Shown: positions 1 to 6,398 of the stretch, piece after piece
How positions within the stretch are numbered: position 1 is the first letter of the stretch
Layout of the letters: each line of letters starts with the position of its first letter
Origin: a candidate division TA06 bacterium
GTDB taxonomy: Bacteria > Hydrothermota > DG-26 > E44-bin18 > JADFOU01
Length of the DNA: 7,602 bases
NCBI GenBank assembly: GCA_022562655.1
Contig: JADFOU010000095.1
Location: 1-7,602, forward strand
Direction: 5' to 3'
Program-made: the position numbers and the translations under genes
Notes under the pieces: model-generated
What the model saw: only the letters and a program-made list of their open reading frames with translations
What the model was told of the DNA's origin: nothing
The model's database searches: none

Positions 1-308
1 ATTGAGAAAGAAGAGGAGATAAGGGTAGATTCTACCTTTTCCTCAGTTATTCCACTGCCAGGATCAAAATATTTAATGGTGGCATAATCAGACAAAGAGG
101 TGTCACTCCAGCTTCTTCCTGTCACAAAGATATTACCGAAAGAATCGAGAGTAAGGGCTTTGGCATCATCAACATTCCCCTCTCCGTCATACCGCAACAC
201 CCATTCTTCCATCACCCGTGCTTCTGCCCAATGTCCTGCAAGTAGAATAACGGTAACTACACATATAAGAAGCAATTTTCTAAACTGACTTCTTGTTATT
301 CTCAACAT
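1..308 (-). CDS. Exported SBBP beta-propeller-repeat protein, N-terminal part, runs off the left edge
   Basis: Seen: 102 complete codons on the minus strand, from ATG at 308 to the window edge with no stop. The start is supported by GGGAG at 319-315, six bases upstream. Residues 11-30 form a signal peptide: a basic N-terminus, the hydrophobic core LLLICVVTVILL, then a likely cleavage site after AEA. Residues 36-82 match one blade of the SBBP repeat (PF06739): WVLRYDG, then DDAKALTLDSFGNIFVTG, ending in DYATIKY. After one blade the chain moves to GSGITEEKVEST, which resembles the short linkers that precede C-terminal sorting domains in FCB-type secreted proteins. Known: SBBP proteins are exported or surface proteins of mostly unknown role. 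Inferred: a small exported protein, possibly a T9SS cargo. The C-terminus is outside the window, so the number of blades and any sorting domain cannot be judged. Confidence 0.8.
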   Translation of the reverse strand, partial: MLRITRSQFRKLLLICVVTVILLAGHWAEARVMEEWVLRYDGEGNVDDAKALTLDSFGNIFVTGRSWSDTSLSDYATIKYFDPGSGITEEKVESTLISSSFS

Positions 309-314
309 ACCTAT

Positions 315-319
315 CTCCC
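315..319 (-). promoter_or_regulatory. Shine-Dalgarno site of the SBBP gene
   Basis: GGGAG reads on the minus strand six bases before the ATG at 308. It fixes that ATG as the start of the SBBP gene. Confidence 0.65.
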
Positions 320-333
320 ATTCAAGTTTAAAA

Positions 334-474
334 TCAGCGGGGCTTCACAACTTTCACAACCCTCTCATCCTGCTTAATAAAATAAATCCCTGACTCAAGA
401 TCCTGTCCAAAAGGATGTAAGATAAAGGTTATCTGGTCCTTAAAAATCCCCGACCACTTTAAATCGGTTGTTAG
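334..474 (-). pseudogene. Remnant: C-terminal tail of a secreted protein with a Por/T9SS-like sorting end
   Basis: Seen: a 46-codon open stretch on the minus strand from 474, directly after an in-frame TAA (477-475), to a TGA at 336-334. It has no start codon. It encodes LTTDLKWSGIF, then FILHPFGQDL, then ESGIYFIKQDE and a basic end, RVVKVVKPR. Known: T9SS type A (Por) sorting domains end in a strand of the form SGxYFxxx followed by a short turn and a K/R-rich strand such as KKxVKxR. The match in order, spacing and position at the very C-terminus is good. Inferred: this is what remains of a larger exported protein whose body was deleted. It sits on the same strand just upstream of the SBBP gene, so the lost gene may have been a neighbour or paralogue. 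It could instead be chance reading of spacer DNA, but the agreement over about 30 residues argues against that. Confidence 0.6.
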
Positions 475-514
475 TTATCAGTTATTAGATTTCAGCGTGT
501 CTGACAACTGGCCA

Positions 515-1051
515 CTAAAAACGTATCATTGCCGAAACAGTAGGATTGGGGAAGGGAGAGAAGGAGAGGTCGTCAAATTTATAAAAGTGGGCACTGATAT
601 AGGCGTCTGCGACAGCAAGGATCCAGACGCCTACATCGATAAAGAGGAGGGTTCTTCGACGGTCAAAGTGGTGATTATATTGTCCTTGGAGGGATATCCG
701 ACGGGGGATCTCAGCAGGAGGGAGGGAGTCACCATAGACTTTAATATGGTCTATTAACGCTCGCTCAGCCTCGCCGGTCTGGATATGCTCATAGAGGGTC
801 ATTCCTGAAAGTGTCCCCTGAGCCAGGGCGAAAAGAAGACCCTTCTTGTAGTTTTCGGTGTAGAATTGACCCCCACCGGGGAGGAGGGCAGAGGAGATCA
901 TCGCCCAGGTGGGGGATTTCTTCGTGTCTGAATGAGAGAGCGTAGAGGCACTGCCCGAGGGGACAAGGAAGAGGAAGGAGAGGGAAAGACAAATTGCAAT
1001 AATAGCGATCTGCAATTTTAAATTTTGCAGCGTTCCTTTTCCATGGCTCAT
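515..1051 (-). CDS. DUF5683-like membrane protein
   Basis: Seen: 178 codons from ATG at 1051. An in-frame TTG at 1075 would add eight residues, but no good ribosome site precedes it. Residues 12-36 form an N-terminal signal or anchor helix (LQIAIIAICLSLSFLFLVPSGSA). Next comes SPTWAMISSALLPGGGQFYTENYKKG at about residues 46-71, a match to the DUF5683 signature in which a small-residue helix is followed by LPGxGQFY. A second hydrophobic stretch follows (LLFALAQGTLSGMTLY). The end has RRRTLLFIDVGVWILAVADAYISAHFYKFDD, the typical second helix with the DAYxxAH motif. Known: DUF5683 is common in Bacteroidetes and related phyla and has no assigned function. Context: the gene lies 73 nt after the class A PBP gene on the same strand, so it is probably the last gene of that operon. 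Inferred: an inner-membrane envelope protein. No catalytic motif is visible. Confidence 0.75.
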   Translation of the reverse strand: MSHGKGTLQNLKLQIAIIAICLSLSFLFLVPSGSASTLSHSDTKKSPTWAMISSALLPGGGQFYTENYKKGLLFALAQGTLSGMTLYEHIQTGEAERALIDHIKVYGDSLPPAEIPRRISLQGQYNHHFDRRRTLLFIDVGVWILAVADAYISAHFYKFDDLSFSPFPNPTVSAMIRF

Positions 1052-1124
1052 ATTACATTCTTTTCTTCTTTCCAATCCCTAGAAGCGGGTTTGGATTGAA
1101 CTCCACATTTTTCATATCCATCGA

Positions 1125-3404
1125 CTAAGGCCCCTCCTCTACATCTTTCTCCTGCCCTTGCGTTGTGTCCTCCTGAGGCGGATGCTCCGGAGTTCTTTGA
1201 TCCTCTGCGTCCTCCCCGAATCGGGGTTCTCTTGATTCTCTGCGGAGTATTGCCCTTTTGCCTTTCCAGGATCCATAATCTCTCAGTTTCCTCCGGTCCA
1301 ATTCTTCAAATAGGTGTGGATCCTTCAAATCTTGAGGAGAGATCTCGGGCTGGTGGCGGGGACAAGGCCCATTCGGTTCTGTCCCGGCGATAAAAACCTC
1401 GTTCCTTCGCTTTTCACATCGGGGCGTAGCCAGCCGCCCCGTCTCTACACAGACCTCTCGATAGACAATCCCTTCTGGAACGGGGAAATCCTGAGGTGCT
1501 TTCCCCTTGGTCGCTTCCTTCATAAATTCTGTCCAAATGGGGAGGGCAAAGCGAGATCCCGTTGCACCCCGGGCAATCCTTCGCATCTGGTCGAAGCCCA
1601 CCCAAACCCCTACCACCAGGTCGGGTATGAAACCGATAAACCATGCATCGGAATAGTCATTGGTCGTCCCGGTCTTCCCCGCAGCAGGTCGGGTGAAGCC
1701 CCTCCATCGAACCCCAAGTCCAGTACCCTCTTCAATGACGGACTTCATCATATGGGTAATGATATATGCGGTCTGAGGATCCAAGGCTCGCTCTGGCTCG
1801 GGTTCCTTTTGAAAGAGGAGAGCGCCTTTATGGTCCCGAATCCTCCGAATCAATGAGGGTTCGACATAGAACCCTTGATTTGCCAGAACACTGTAGGCTG
1901 AAACCATTTCTATTAGGGTAAGGGATGGGGAGCCGAGGGCGAGAGAGGGGACGGGGAGGAGGGGGTTTTTGATCCCCATCCTTCTTGCGGTCAAAACCAC
2001 CTCTCGAGCCCCGACCTCCTGAAAGAGCCTAACGGTGAAGAGGTTTCTGGAAAGGGCAAGAGCCCTTCGGAGGGAGATGGGACCGAGAAACTTTCGATCA
2101 TAATTATGGGGGGCATAGATGGTATTTCCATCCTCAATGATGATGGGGGCATCAAGCAGTATGTCGGCCGGTGTGTAACCGTGTTGGATGGCGGTTGTAT
2201 AGACAAAGGGTTTAAAAGCGCTCCCAGGCTGGCGACGGGCCTGAAGGGCTCTGTTAAACTGGGACTCAACAAAATTTCGCCCTCCAACCATAGCGAGGAT
2301 ATAGCCGGTCTTTGGATCCAAAGCGATGAGAGCCCCCTGCAGAGGCTTGTCTTTGTCAAAGAAAATGGTATCCGAAAGAGGATTCCCTTCCTTATCTTGA
2401 GTAATGGGCACCCAGAGATTGTATTTCTCCTCCAGTTTTTGGAGGCCCTCCAGGAGAACCCGATCGGCAATCTTCTGGAGTCGAATATCGAGGGTGGTGG
2501 AGACCTTTGCTCCGCTCCTATAGACGAAATCCGTTCCATATCGGGATTCCAAGGTCTTTCGGACTTCTTCCACAAAATAGGGGGCATAGGATTTGAAGAC
2601 CCTTTGAGTCACAACACCAAGGGGTCCATTCTCTGCTCGGAGGGCTACCTCTCTCGATATCGTCCCCGTTTCAGCCATTGCCCTTAGGGTGATGGCTCGT
2701 CGCCTCAAAGCCCTTTCGGGGTGACGGAAGGGGGAGTAGAGGGCGGGGGAGCGGGAGATCCCCGCAAGGAGGGCGGACTCGGATAAGGTGAGTTGATGGA
2801 CCTCTTTCCCGAAGAAGATCCGGGCGGAAGCCGCCACCCCATAGGCACGATGGCCATAATAGATCTGATTGAGATACATCTCGAGGATTTTGTTTTTTGG
2901 ATAAATCTTCTCAATCTGAATGGCAAGAAGGGTCTCTTTCAGTTTTCGGGTGAGGGTTCTTTCCGGGGTCAAAAAGAGATTTCGGCTGAGTTGCTGGGTG
3001 ATCGTCCCTGCCCCTTGGACAGCCCGGCCGGCCAAAATATTTTTGAGAAGAGCCCGGGCAACCCCGCGAAGGTCTACCCCCCAGTGACGGTAGAATCTCC
3101 GATCCTCCAGGGAGACGGTTGCAGCGATGAGGTGTGGGGGAATTTTGGAGAGAACAACAGGGTTTCGTCTCTCGAAATAGAACTCTGCGATCTGTTCCTC
3201 TTTGAGGTCATAGAGACGGGTTGACAGAGGAGGATCATAGCGCTCCAGGACAGAAGGGGGTGGAAGGACTCGGGCAAGAGCCTTCACCCATGTGAATATC
3301 CCCCCACTGAGAAAAGAGAAGAGAAGAAAGAAGAGCAGTAAAAGGCTGTTCCATGAAAAATACTTCTCGAATCTTTTCATTCGCTTATATTTATCTCTTA
3401 TCAT
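1125..3404 (-). CDS. mrcA: Class A penicillin-binding protein (PBP1A type), bifunctional glycosyltransferase and transpeptidase
   Basis: Polymerises lipid II glycan strands and cross-links their peptides on the outer face of the inner membrane. Seen in order over 759 residues: a cytoplasmic basic start; one membrane helix (about 20-40); a GT51 domain with catalytic EDRRFYRHWG at 100-109, GAGTITQQ at 131-138, RKLKE at 153-157 and KILEMYLN at 172-179; then the transpeptidase with SAFK at 395-398 (nucleophile Ser395), SRN at 452-454 and KTGT at 577-580. A Cys-containing segment, CVETGRLATPRC (652-663), follows as in many PBP1A proteins. A charged hydrophilic tail of about 70 residues ends the protein. 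All catalytic residues are present. In GT51 motif 2 the usual Ser of GxST is Gly (133). The ATG at 3404 has an in-frame stop just upstream and only a weak ribosome site; ATG 3380 is an alternative. The gene starts 26 nt after the DUF2914 gene, which suggests co-transcription. Confidence 0.96.
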   Translation of the reverse strand: MIRDKYKRMKRFEKYFSWNSLLLLFFLLFSFLSGGIFTWVKALARVLPPPSVLERYDPPLSTRLYDLKEEQIAEFYFERRNPVVLSKIPPHLIAATVSLEDRRFYRHWGVDLRGVARALLKNILAGRAVQGAGTITQQLSRNLFLTPERTLTRKLKETLLAIQIEKIYPKNKILEMYLNQIYYGHRAYGVAASARIFFGKEVHQLTLSESALLAGISRSPALYSPFRHPERALRRRAITLRAMAETGTISREVALRAENGPLGVVTQRVFKSYAPYFVEEVRKTLESRYGTDFVYRSGAKVSTTLDIRLQKIADRVLLEGLQKLEEKYNLWVPITQDKEGNPLSDTIFFDKDKPLQGALIALDPKTGYILAMVGGRNFVESQFNRALQARRQPGSAFKPFVYTTAIQHGYTPADILLDAPIIIEDGNTIYAPHNYDRKFLGPISLRRALALSRNLFTVRLFQEVGAREVVLTARRMGIKNPLLPVPSLALGSPSLTLIEMVSAYSVLANQGFYVEPSLIRRIRDHKGALLFQKEPEPERALDPQTAYIITHMMKSVIEEGTGLGVRWRGFTRPAAGKTGTTNDYSDAWFIGFIPDLVVGVWVGFDQMRRIARGATGSRFALPIWTEFMKEATKGKAPQDFPVPEGIVYREVCVETGRLATPRCEKRRNEVFIAGTEPNGPCPRHQPEISPQDLKDPHLFEELDRRKLRDYGSWKGKRAILRRESREPRFGEDAEDQRTPEHPPQEDTTQGQEKDVEEGP

Positions 3405-3430
3405 GGCTTTAAGAATCTACCCACCCTCTC

Positions 3431-3829
3431 CTATTCTTTCTTTGCCTCAACTTTAAATGTTCTCTCCTTCAGAATTTTTCCTTTGCTGTCAGTTACGGTC
3501 ACCGTCCAGTCACCGGCTTTCCAGACAGTCTTGTACGCCCATGTTCTCCAGGGGTTCGCTCCGATATGGAGCTTGTAGGTGTAATGATAGTCTTCGATCC
3601 TCCAAGCAACTGCGATCGAATCGGAAATTCCACCGGTGATTTTCATCCAGAGGTAGACTCTCTCGTTCGATGTAAAAATAGAGTCCTCGTCAACAATTTC
3701 TCGCTCCTCTATACCTCTGCCAAGTTTTGCCCTCTCGATTTCCAGTTCCCTCTCCTCGGCAGGGAGATCAAATCCCGAAAGGAAAACGCAGAGAGCGATT
3801 CCCAGGATGGAAAGAACAAAACTTTTCAT
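3431..3829 (-). CDS. Exported DUF2914-domain protein
   Basis: Seen: 132 codons from ATG at 3829, with AAGGA at 3843-3839 nine bases upstream. Residues 1-24 form a signal peptide (MKSFVLSILGIALCVFLSG); Cys14 is not in a proper lipobox, so a soluble periplasmic protein is more likely than a lipoprotein. Residues 25-50 are rich in Glu and Arg. From about residue 54 the DUF2914 domain (PF11141) is plain: NERVYLWMKITGG, then ANPWRTWAYKTV, then AGDWTVTVTDSKGKIL, closing with FKVE. This is a small beta-sandwich. Known: DUF2914 proteins are found alone or fused to membrane segments and have no defined biochemical role. Context: it is the first gene of the apparent operon with the class A PBP and the DUF5683-like protein, behind a sigma70-like promoter at 3956-3984. 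Inferred: a periplasmic partner or binding module for envelope assembly, from position only. Confidence 0.85.
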   Translation of the reverse strand: MKSFVLSILGIALCVFLSGFDLPAEERELEIERAKLGRGIEEREIVDEDSIFTSNERVYLWMKITGGISDSIAVAWRIEDYHYTYKLHIGANPWRTWAYKTVWKAGDWTVTVTDSKGKILKERTFKVEAKKE

Positions 3830-3955
3830 GGCGTTTCATCCTTCTGTGTCAACTGGTTGAGGCGCAATGGTTGTATCGTAGAGGACCGAGGAAAGTTATG
3901 AGAGAGATTTTTGGATTTCGGAGGCTTAATCTGATGTGGTATGGTACGACAATAA

Positions 3956-3984
3956 AGGATACACTTATTTCTTTGAAAAGTCAA
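3956..3984 (-). promoter_or_regulatory. Sigma70-type promoter of the DUF2914-PBP1A-DUF5683 operon
   Basis: On the minus strand TTGACT (3984-3979) is followed after exactly 17 bases by TATCCT (3961-3956). Transcription would begin near 3949, giving a leader of about 120 nt before the ATG at 3829. I see no riboswitch-like fold or leader peptide in that leader. The same two hexamers with the same gap precede the S9 peptidase gene, and that repetition raises confidence. The 240-bp spacer as a whole (3830-4069) holds no gene, and no convincing terminator for the upstream S9 gene. Confidence 0.65.
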
Positions 3985-4069
3985 ATTCTTTCTTGAAAGT
4001 ACCCAAACGATGTCAATACACTCCTTGCAGAACATCCATTCTTGAAAATAGATTTCCTGAAAGACTTTC

Positions 4070-6061
4070 TCATGGTTGGGCGCTCTCTAATAGAAATTTT
4101 TCAATAAAGAGAGCCGCAGCGTTGTTGTAATAATCCCGATTGCTTTTCTTGCTGAAGCCATGACCTTCATCTTTGGCGAGTAGGTACCAAACCGGACTGC
4201 CGCTGTTTCGAATCTCCTCAACCATTTGTTCGCTTTCACTAACTGGTACCCGTGGGTCATTCAACCCCTGGACAATGAACATGGGCTTGGTGATTTTGTG
4301 AGCATGGGTGGTCGGTGAGATATTCATTAAGAATTTCCTCATCTCAGGATCCCGCTCATCACCGTATTCTACCCTTCGGAGGTCTCGACGATAGGCTTTG
4401 GTGTTCTCCAAAAAGGTAACAAAATTACTGATCCCTACAATTTCGATACCTGCCCGGAGACGAGCGTCAAAGTGTATCATGGAGGCCAATACCATGTACC
4501 CTCCGTACGAACCCCCTCGAAGGGCCACCCGGCTGGCGTCCAGTTCCGGCTGGGCAGCAATCCAGTCTAACAATTTTCCAATGTCTTTTACCGAATCTTC
4601 CCGTTTGTAGTCGTTGTCCAATTTTAAAAAACTCTTCCCGTAACCAGAGGAGCCCCGCACATTCGGAGCCAGAACGGCTATACCGAGTTCATTGACAGAA
4701 TATTGGATGTTGGAGCTGAAATAGGGTCGGTACTGACTCTCGGGTCCACCATGAATTTGGATGAGTACAGGCAAGGGTCCCTCATCTTGATTTTTGGGTT
4801 TGTAATAAAAAGCAGGAATCATCCGCGGTTTTCCATCCACCCGGTCAAAGGTTTCGTAGTGGATCAATTCGGGAACCGCAAACTTTTCGGTCTTCAACCC
4901 ACCCACCTCGCTGGTTGTCCACCGGACCATTTTTTTCTTCTTAATGTCCAAAACATAAATATCCCCAGGCGTCTGTGGTGTATTCAGAACCATTCCTAAC
5001 TGATCACCCTCCGGGCTGAATTGTAGGGCGTAGATCTGGCCAAGAGGGATTTTGGGGATTTTCATCTCCTTCCGTGTTTTCAGATTCAACAGGTGAAGTC
5101 TTCCGATTCCGTCTTCATTGGTGACGAAGGCGAGGACCTTACCCTCGTTGGAAAGGTCAAACTCCTCCACATTCCAGGAAATATCCTGGGAGAGAACGGC
5201 GAATTTTTGGGTTTTCAGATCGTAATACTTCAACTGCTGGAATTCGCTCCCTTCATCCGAGGTCAAGTAGATTCCATTTCCATCTTTGGACCATTGGGCA
5301 TCGCCATAGGCGATCTTTTTCTGGGTGGATATCGCTTCGATCCCCGAAGGGGAATTGATCTGGGTCAACTTTTTCGTAGAGAGGTCCAAAGTATAATAGT
5401 AAGACTCGCTGGCAGAGACATATCTTGAGATCAAAAGCTGGGAATCATCCGGCGACCAGTCCACAGGGATCCAGGTCCCTGTGCTTTCCAAAACGGCCAC
5501 TGCATTTTTGGAATTGTTTAACTCCCCGATATAGATGTCCCAATCTCGACCGTTCCTTTTTGTGGTGTAAAAGGCAAAGCGATCGCCTTTGTTGGACCAT
5601 AGACTGGAACCGTTTCTGGACTTACCATCCGTCAACATCCAGTAGTTGCCTTTTTCTAAATCATAAAAGAAGATTTGATACAATTCAGAACCACCCACAT
5701 CCTTTCTAAAAAGAAAACCCGACACGGATGGGTCTGGGTTCATCATGGCGCTCCGAACAGGCTCATTGAAAAAGGTGATCTGCTGGCGAGCCCCACCTGG
5801 GGTTCTGACCCAATGGAACTGACTGGTCTCTGCAAATCGAGTGGAAATGAGGATCCCTTCTCCTGAAGGGTCCCAGTCCTGTAAATAGGCGAACCGGATG
5901 TTTTGATATTGAAGCCTGCGGTCGATAATTCGTTGGGGAATGTCGGGAATTCCTTCTATCACCAAATTGCCTTTTACAATTCGATTGGTCTCAGCGTAAC
6001 CCCCTGAGGCTCCCTCAATCAACAAGAAACTAACAATAGAAAACAAGAAAAGCCGTCTCAT
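4070..6061 (-). CDS. Secreted S9 family (prolyl oligopeptidase / DPP-IV type) serine peptidase
   Basis: Cleaves short peptides, typically after proline or small residues near the N-terminus; the exact specificity cannot be read here. Seen: 663 codons from ATG at 6061. Residues 1-23 are a signal peptide (MRRLFLFSIVSFLL, cut near GGYA), so it acts outside the inner membrane. About residues 50-385 form a beta-propeller of roughly seven PD40/WD40-like blades, with repeated W/F-S-P/K-D/E-G turns such as VDWSPDDSQLL, AQWSKDGNGIYL and LQFSPEGDQLG. The alpha/beta-hydrolase domain follows: HGGP at 437-440 (oxyanion region), GGSYGGYM with nucleophile Ser518, GLNDPRVP with Asp602, and DEGHGF with His634. 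The triad is complete and the length is normal. An in-frame start at 6139 is rejected because it lies upstream of the promoter. The gene has its own promoter. It may supply peptides for uptake or trim exported proteins. Confidence 0.95.
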   Translation of the reverse strand: MRRLFLFSIVSFLLIEGASGGYAETNRIVKGNLVIEGIPDIPQRIIDRRLQYQNIRFAYLQDWDPSGEGILISTRFAETSQFHWVRTPGGARQQITFFNEPVRSAMMNPDPSVSGFLFRKDVGGSELYQIFFYDLEKGNYWMLTDGKSRNGSSLWSNKGDRFAFYTTKRNGRDWDIYIGELNNSKNAVAVLESTGTWIPVDWSPDDSQLLISRYVSASESYYYTLDLSTKKLTQINSPSGIEAISTQKKIAYGDAQWSKDGNGIYLTSDEGSEFQQLKYYDLKTQKFAVLSQDISWNVEEFDLSNEGKVLAFVTNEDGIGRLHLLNLKTRKEMKIPKIPLGQIYALQFSPEGDQLGMVLNTPQTPGDIYVLDIKKKKMVRWTTSEVGGLKTEKFAVPELIHYETFDRVDGKPRMIPAFYYKPKNQDEGPLPVLIQIHGGPESQYRPYFSSNIQYSVNELGIAVLAPNVRGSSGYGKSFLKLDNDYKREDSVKDIGKLLDWIAAQPELDASRVALRGGSYGGYMVLASMIHFDARLRAGIEIVGISNFVTFLENTKAYRRDLRRVEYGDERDPEMRKFLMNISPTTHAHKITKPMFIVQGLNDPRVPVSESEQMVEEIRNSGSPVWYLLAKDEGHGFSKKSNRDYYNNAAALFIEKFLLESAQP

Positions 6062-6066
6062 TTTTT

Positions 6067-6074
6067 CCTCCTTT
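6067..6074 (-). promoter_or_regulatory. Strong Shine-Dalgarno site of the S9 peptidase gene
   Basis: AAAGGAGG on the minus strand ends five bases before the ATG at 6061. It is the best ribosome site in the window. It decides the start in favour of 6061, which also places the signal peptide at the very N-terminus. Confidence 0.85.
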
Positions 6075-6082
6075 ATGTATAG

Positions 6083-6111
6083 AGGATACCCCGATGGGAT
6101 GGTGAAGTCAA
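6083..6111 (-). promoter_or_regulatory. Sigma70-type promoter of the S9 peptidase gene
   Basis: On the minus strand TTGACT (6111-6106), a 17-base gap, then TATCCT (6088-6083). The predicted start near 6076 leaves a leader of about 15 nt that is little more than the ribosome site. Hexamers and spacing are identical to those of the DUF2914 operon promoter, while the 17-base spacers differ in sequence. Confidence 0.7.
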
Positions 6112-6363
6112 GAATAGAATCCGAAAGTCCTTTGTACACGTTTATTAAGAGTGACTCATTGACTCTTTCCCCATTCGAGGCAGATTTCAGTTATGAATGG
6201 CCCTCCAGATTGTACAATTCGCGAACTTTAAGAATAGAGATTTTCGTCGTGAATGCTATGTACCATAATGTGTAAGCGACATCACTCAAATCCGACTAGT
6301 CTTTAGTCGGAACAGAATTGGGGGAAGGTCAGCGGCACTATCCACTTCAGATATATTTTTTAC
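6112..6363. other. Gene-free divergent region with short symmetric sequences
   Basis: This stretch between the S9 promoter and the padR promoter has no supported gene. It contains TGTACA twice (6133-6138 and within the 10-bp palindrome ATTGTACAAT at 6209-6218). TGACTC occurs twice, eight bases apart (6152-6157 and 6160-6165), inside a weak AAGAGT/ACTCTT inverted repeat (6147-6167). A clear stem-loop lies at 6291-6311. CAGATATATT at 6348-6357 resembles one arm of the padR operator. Any of these could be a regulator site, but short palindromes also arise by chance. Confidence 0.4.
6291..6311. repeat. Perfect 8-bp inverted repeat with 5-nt loop
   Basis: TCCGACTA (6291-6298), loop GTCTT, then TAGTCGGA (6304-6311). 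It lies about 53 bp upstream of the padR -35 box. No T-tract follows on either strand, so it is not a standard terminator. It could be an operator, a transcript hairpin, or the edge of an inserted segment. Confidence 0.6.
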
Positions 6364-6392
6364 TTGACATATATCCGTTACGGATATATTAT
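6364..6392 (+). promoter_or_regulatory. Near-consensus sigma70-type promoter of padR, implying a leaderless transcript
   Basis: TTGACA (6364-6369), a 17-base gap, then TATTAT (6387-6392). Transcription would start about seven bases later, at or within a base or two of the ATG at 6399. A GGAG lies at 6393-6396 but is only two bases from the ATG, too close for normal use. The gene is therefore probably read as a leaderless message. The spacer is almost wholly occupied by the operator palindrome. Confidence 0.75.
6369..6389. promoter_or_regulatory. Probable PadR operator, 21-bp perfect palindrome
   Basis: Arms ATATATCCGT (6369-6378) and ACGGATATAT (6380-6389) flank one central T. It spans from the last base of the -35 box into the -10 box, so a bound dimer would block RNA polymerase. 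PadR proteins are dimeric winged-helix repressors that commonly bind A/T-rich dyads and repress their own genes. A near-copy of the right arm, CAGATATATT, occurs at 6348-6357, 33 bp upstream or about three helical turns. Autoregulation is inferred from position and symmetry. Confidence 0.7.
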
Positions 6393-6398
6393 GGAGAT

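Noticed and set aside
497..757. Plus-strand frame of 86 codons opposite the DUF5683-like gene
   Set aside because: No ribosome site or domain, and it lies wholly within a better-supported gene on the other strand.
1314..1856. Open plus-strand frames of up to about 190 codons opposite the PBP gene (also 2106-2687 and 2793-3224)
   Set aside because: They are antisense shadows of a well-supported gene with all catalytic motifs. Their translations have no recognisable domain or ribosome site.
4011..4016. Perfect TTGACA on the minus strand in the S9-DUF2914 spacer
   Set aside because: No acceptable -10 box lies 16 to 18 bases downstream. The TTGACT-N17-TATCCT pair slightly further on is the better promoter.
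3826..4035. Minus-strand frame of 69 codons covering the spacer before the DUF2914 gene
   Set aside because: It contains the operon promoter and leader, lacks a ribosome site, and its composition is that of a spacer.
4017..4069. Possible terminator after the S9 gene
   Set aside because: Only very short stems such as GAAAG/CTTTC are present, without a following T-run, so no terminator is called.
5093..5709. Open plus-strand frames opposite the S9 peptidase gene
   Set aside because: Same reason: the minus-strand frame has a signal peptide, propeller blades and a full triad, while the antisense products look random.
6062..6139. Upstream in-frame extension of the S9 peptidase to 6139
   Set aside because: It would place the start upstream of the promoter and bury the signal peptide 26 residues inside. 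AAAGGAGG directly before 6061 marks the true start.
6318..6398. Upstream in-frame extension of PadR to 6318
   Set aside because: It would read through the promoter and operator. PadR family proteins normally begin just before the LTPAVLHILL helix, as the ATG at 6399 allows.
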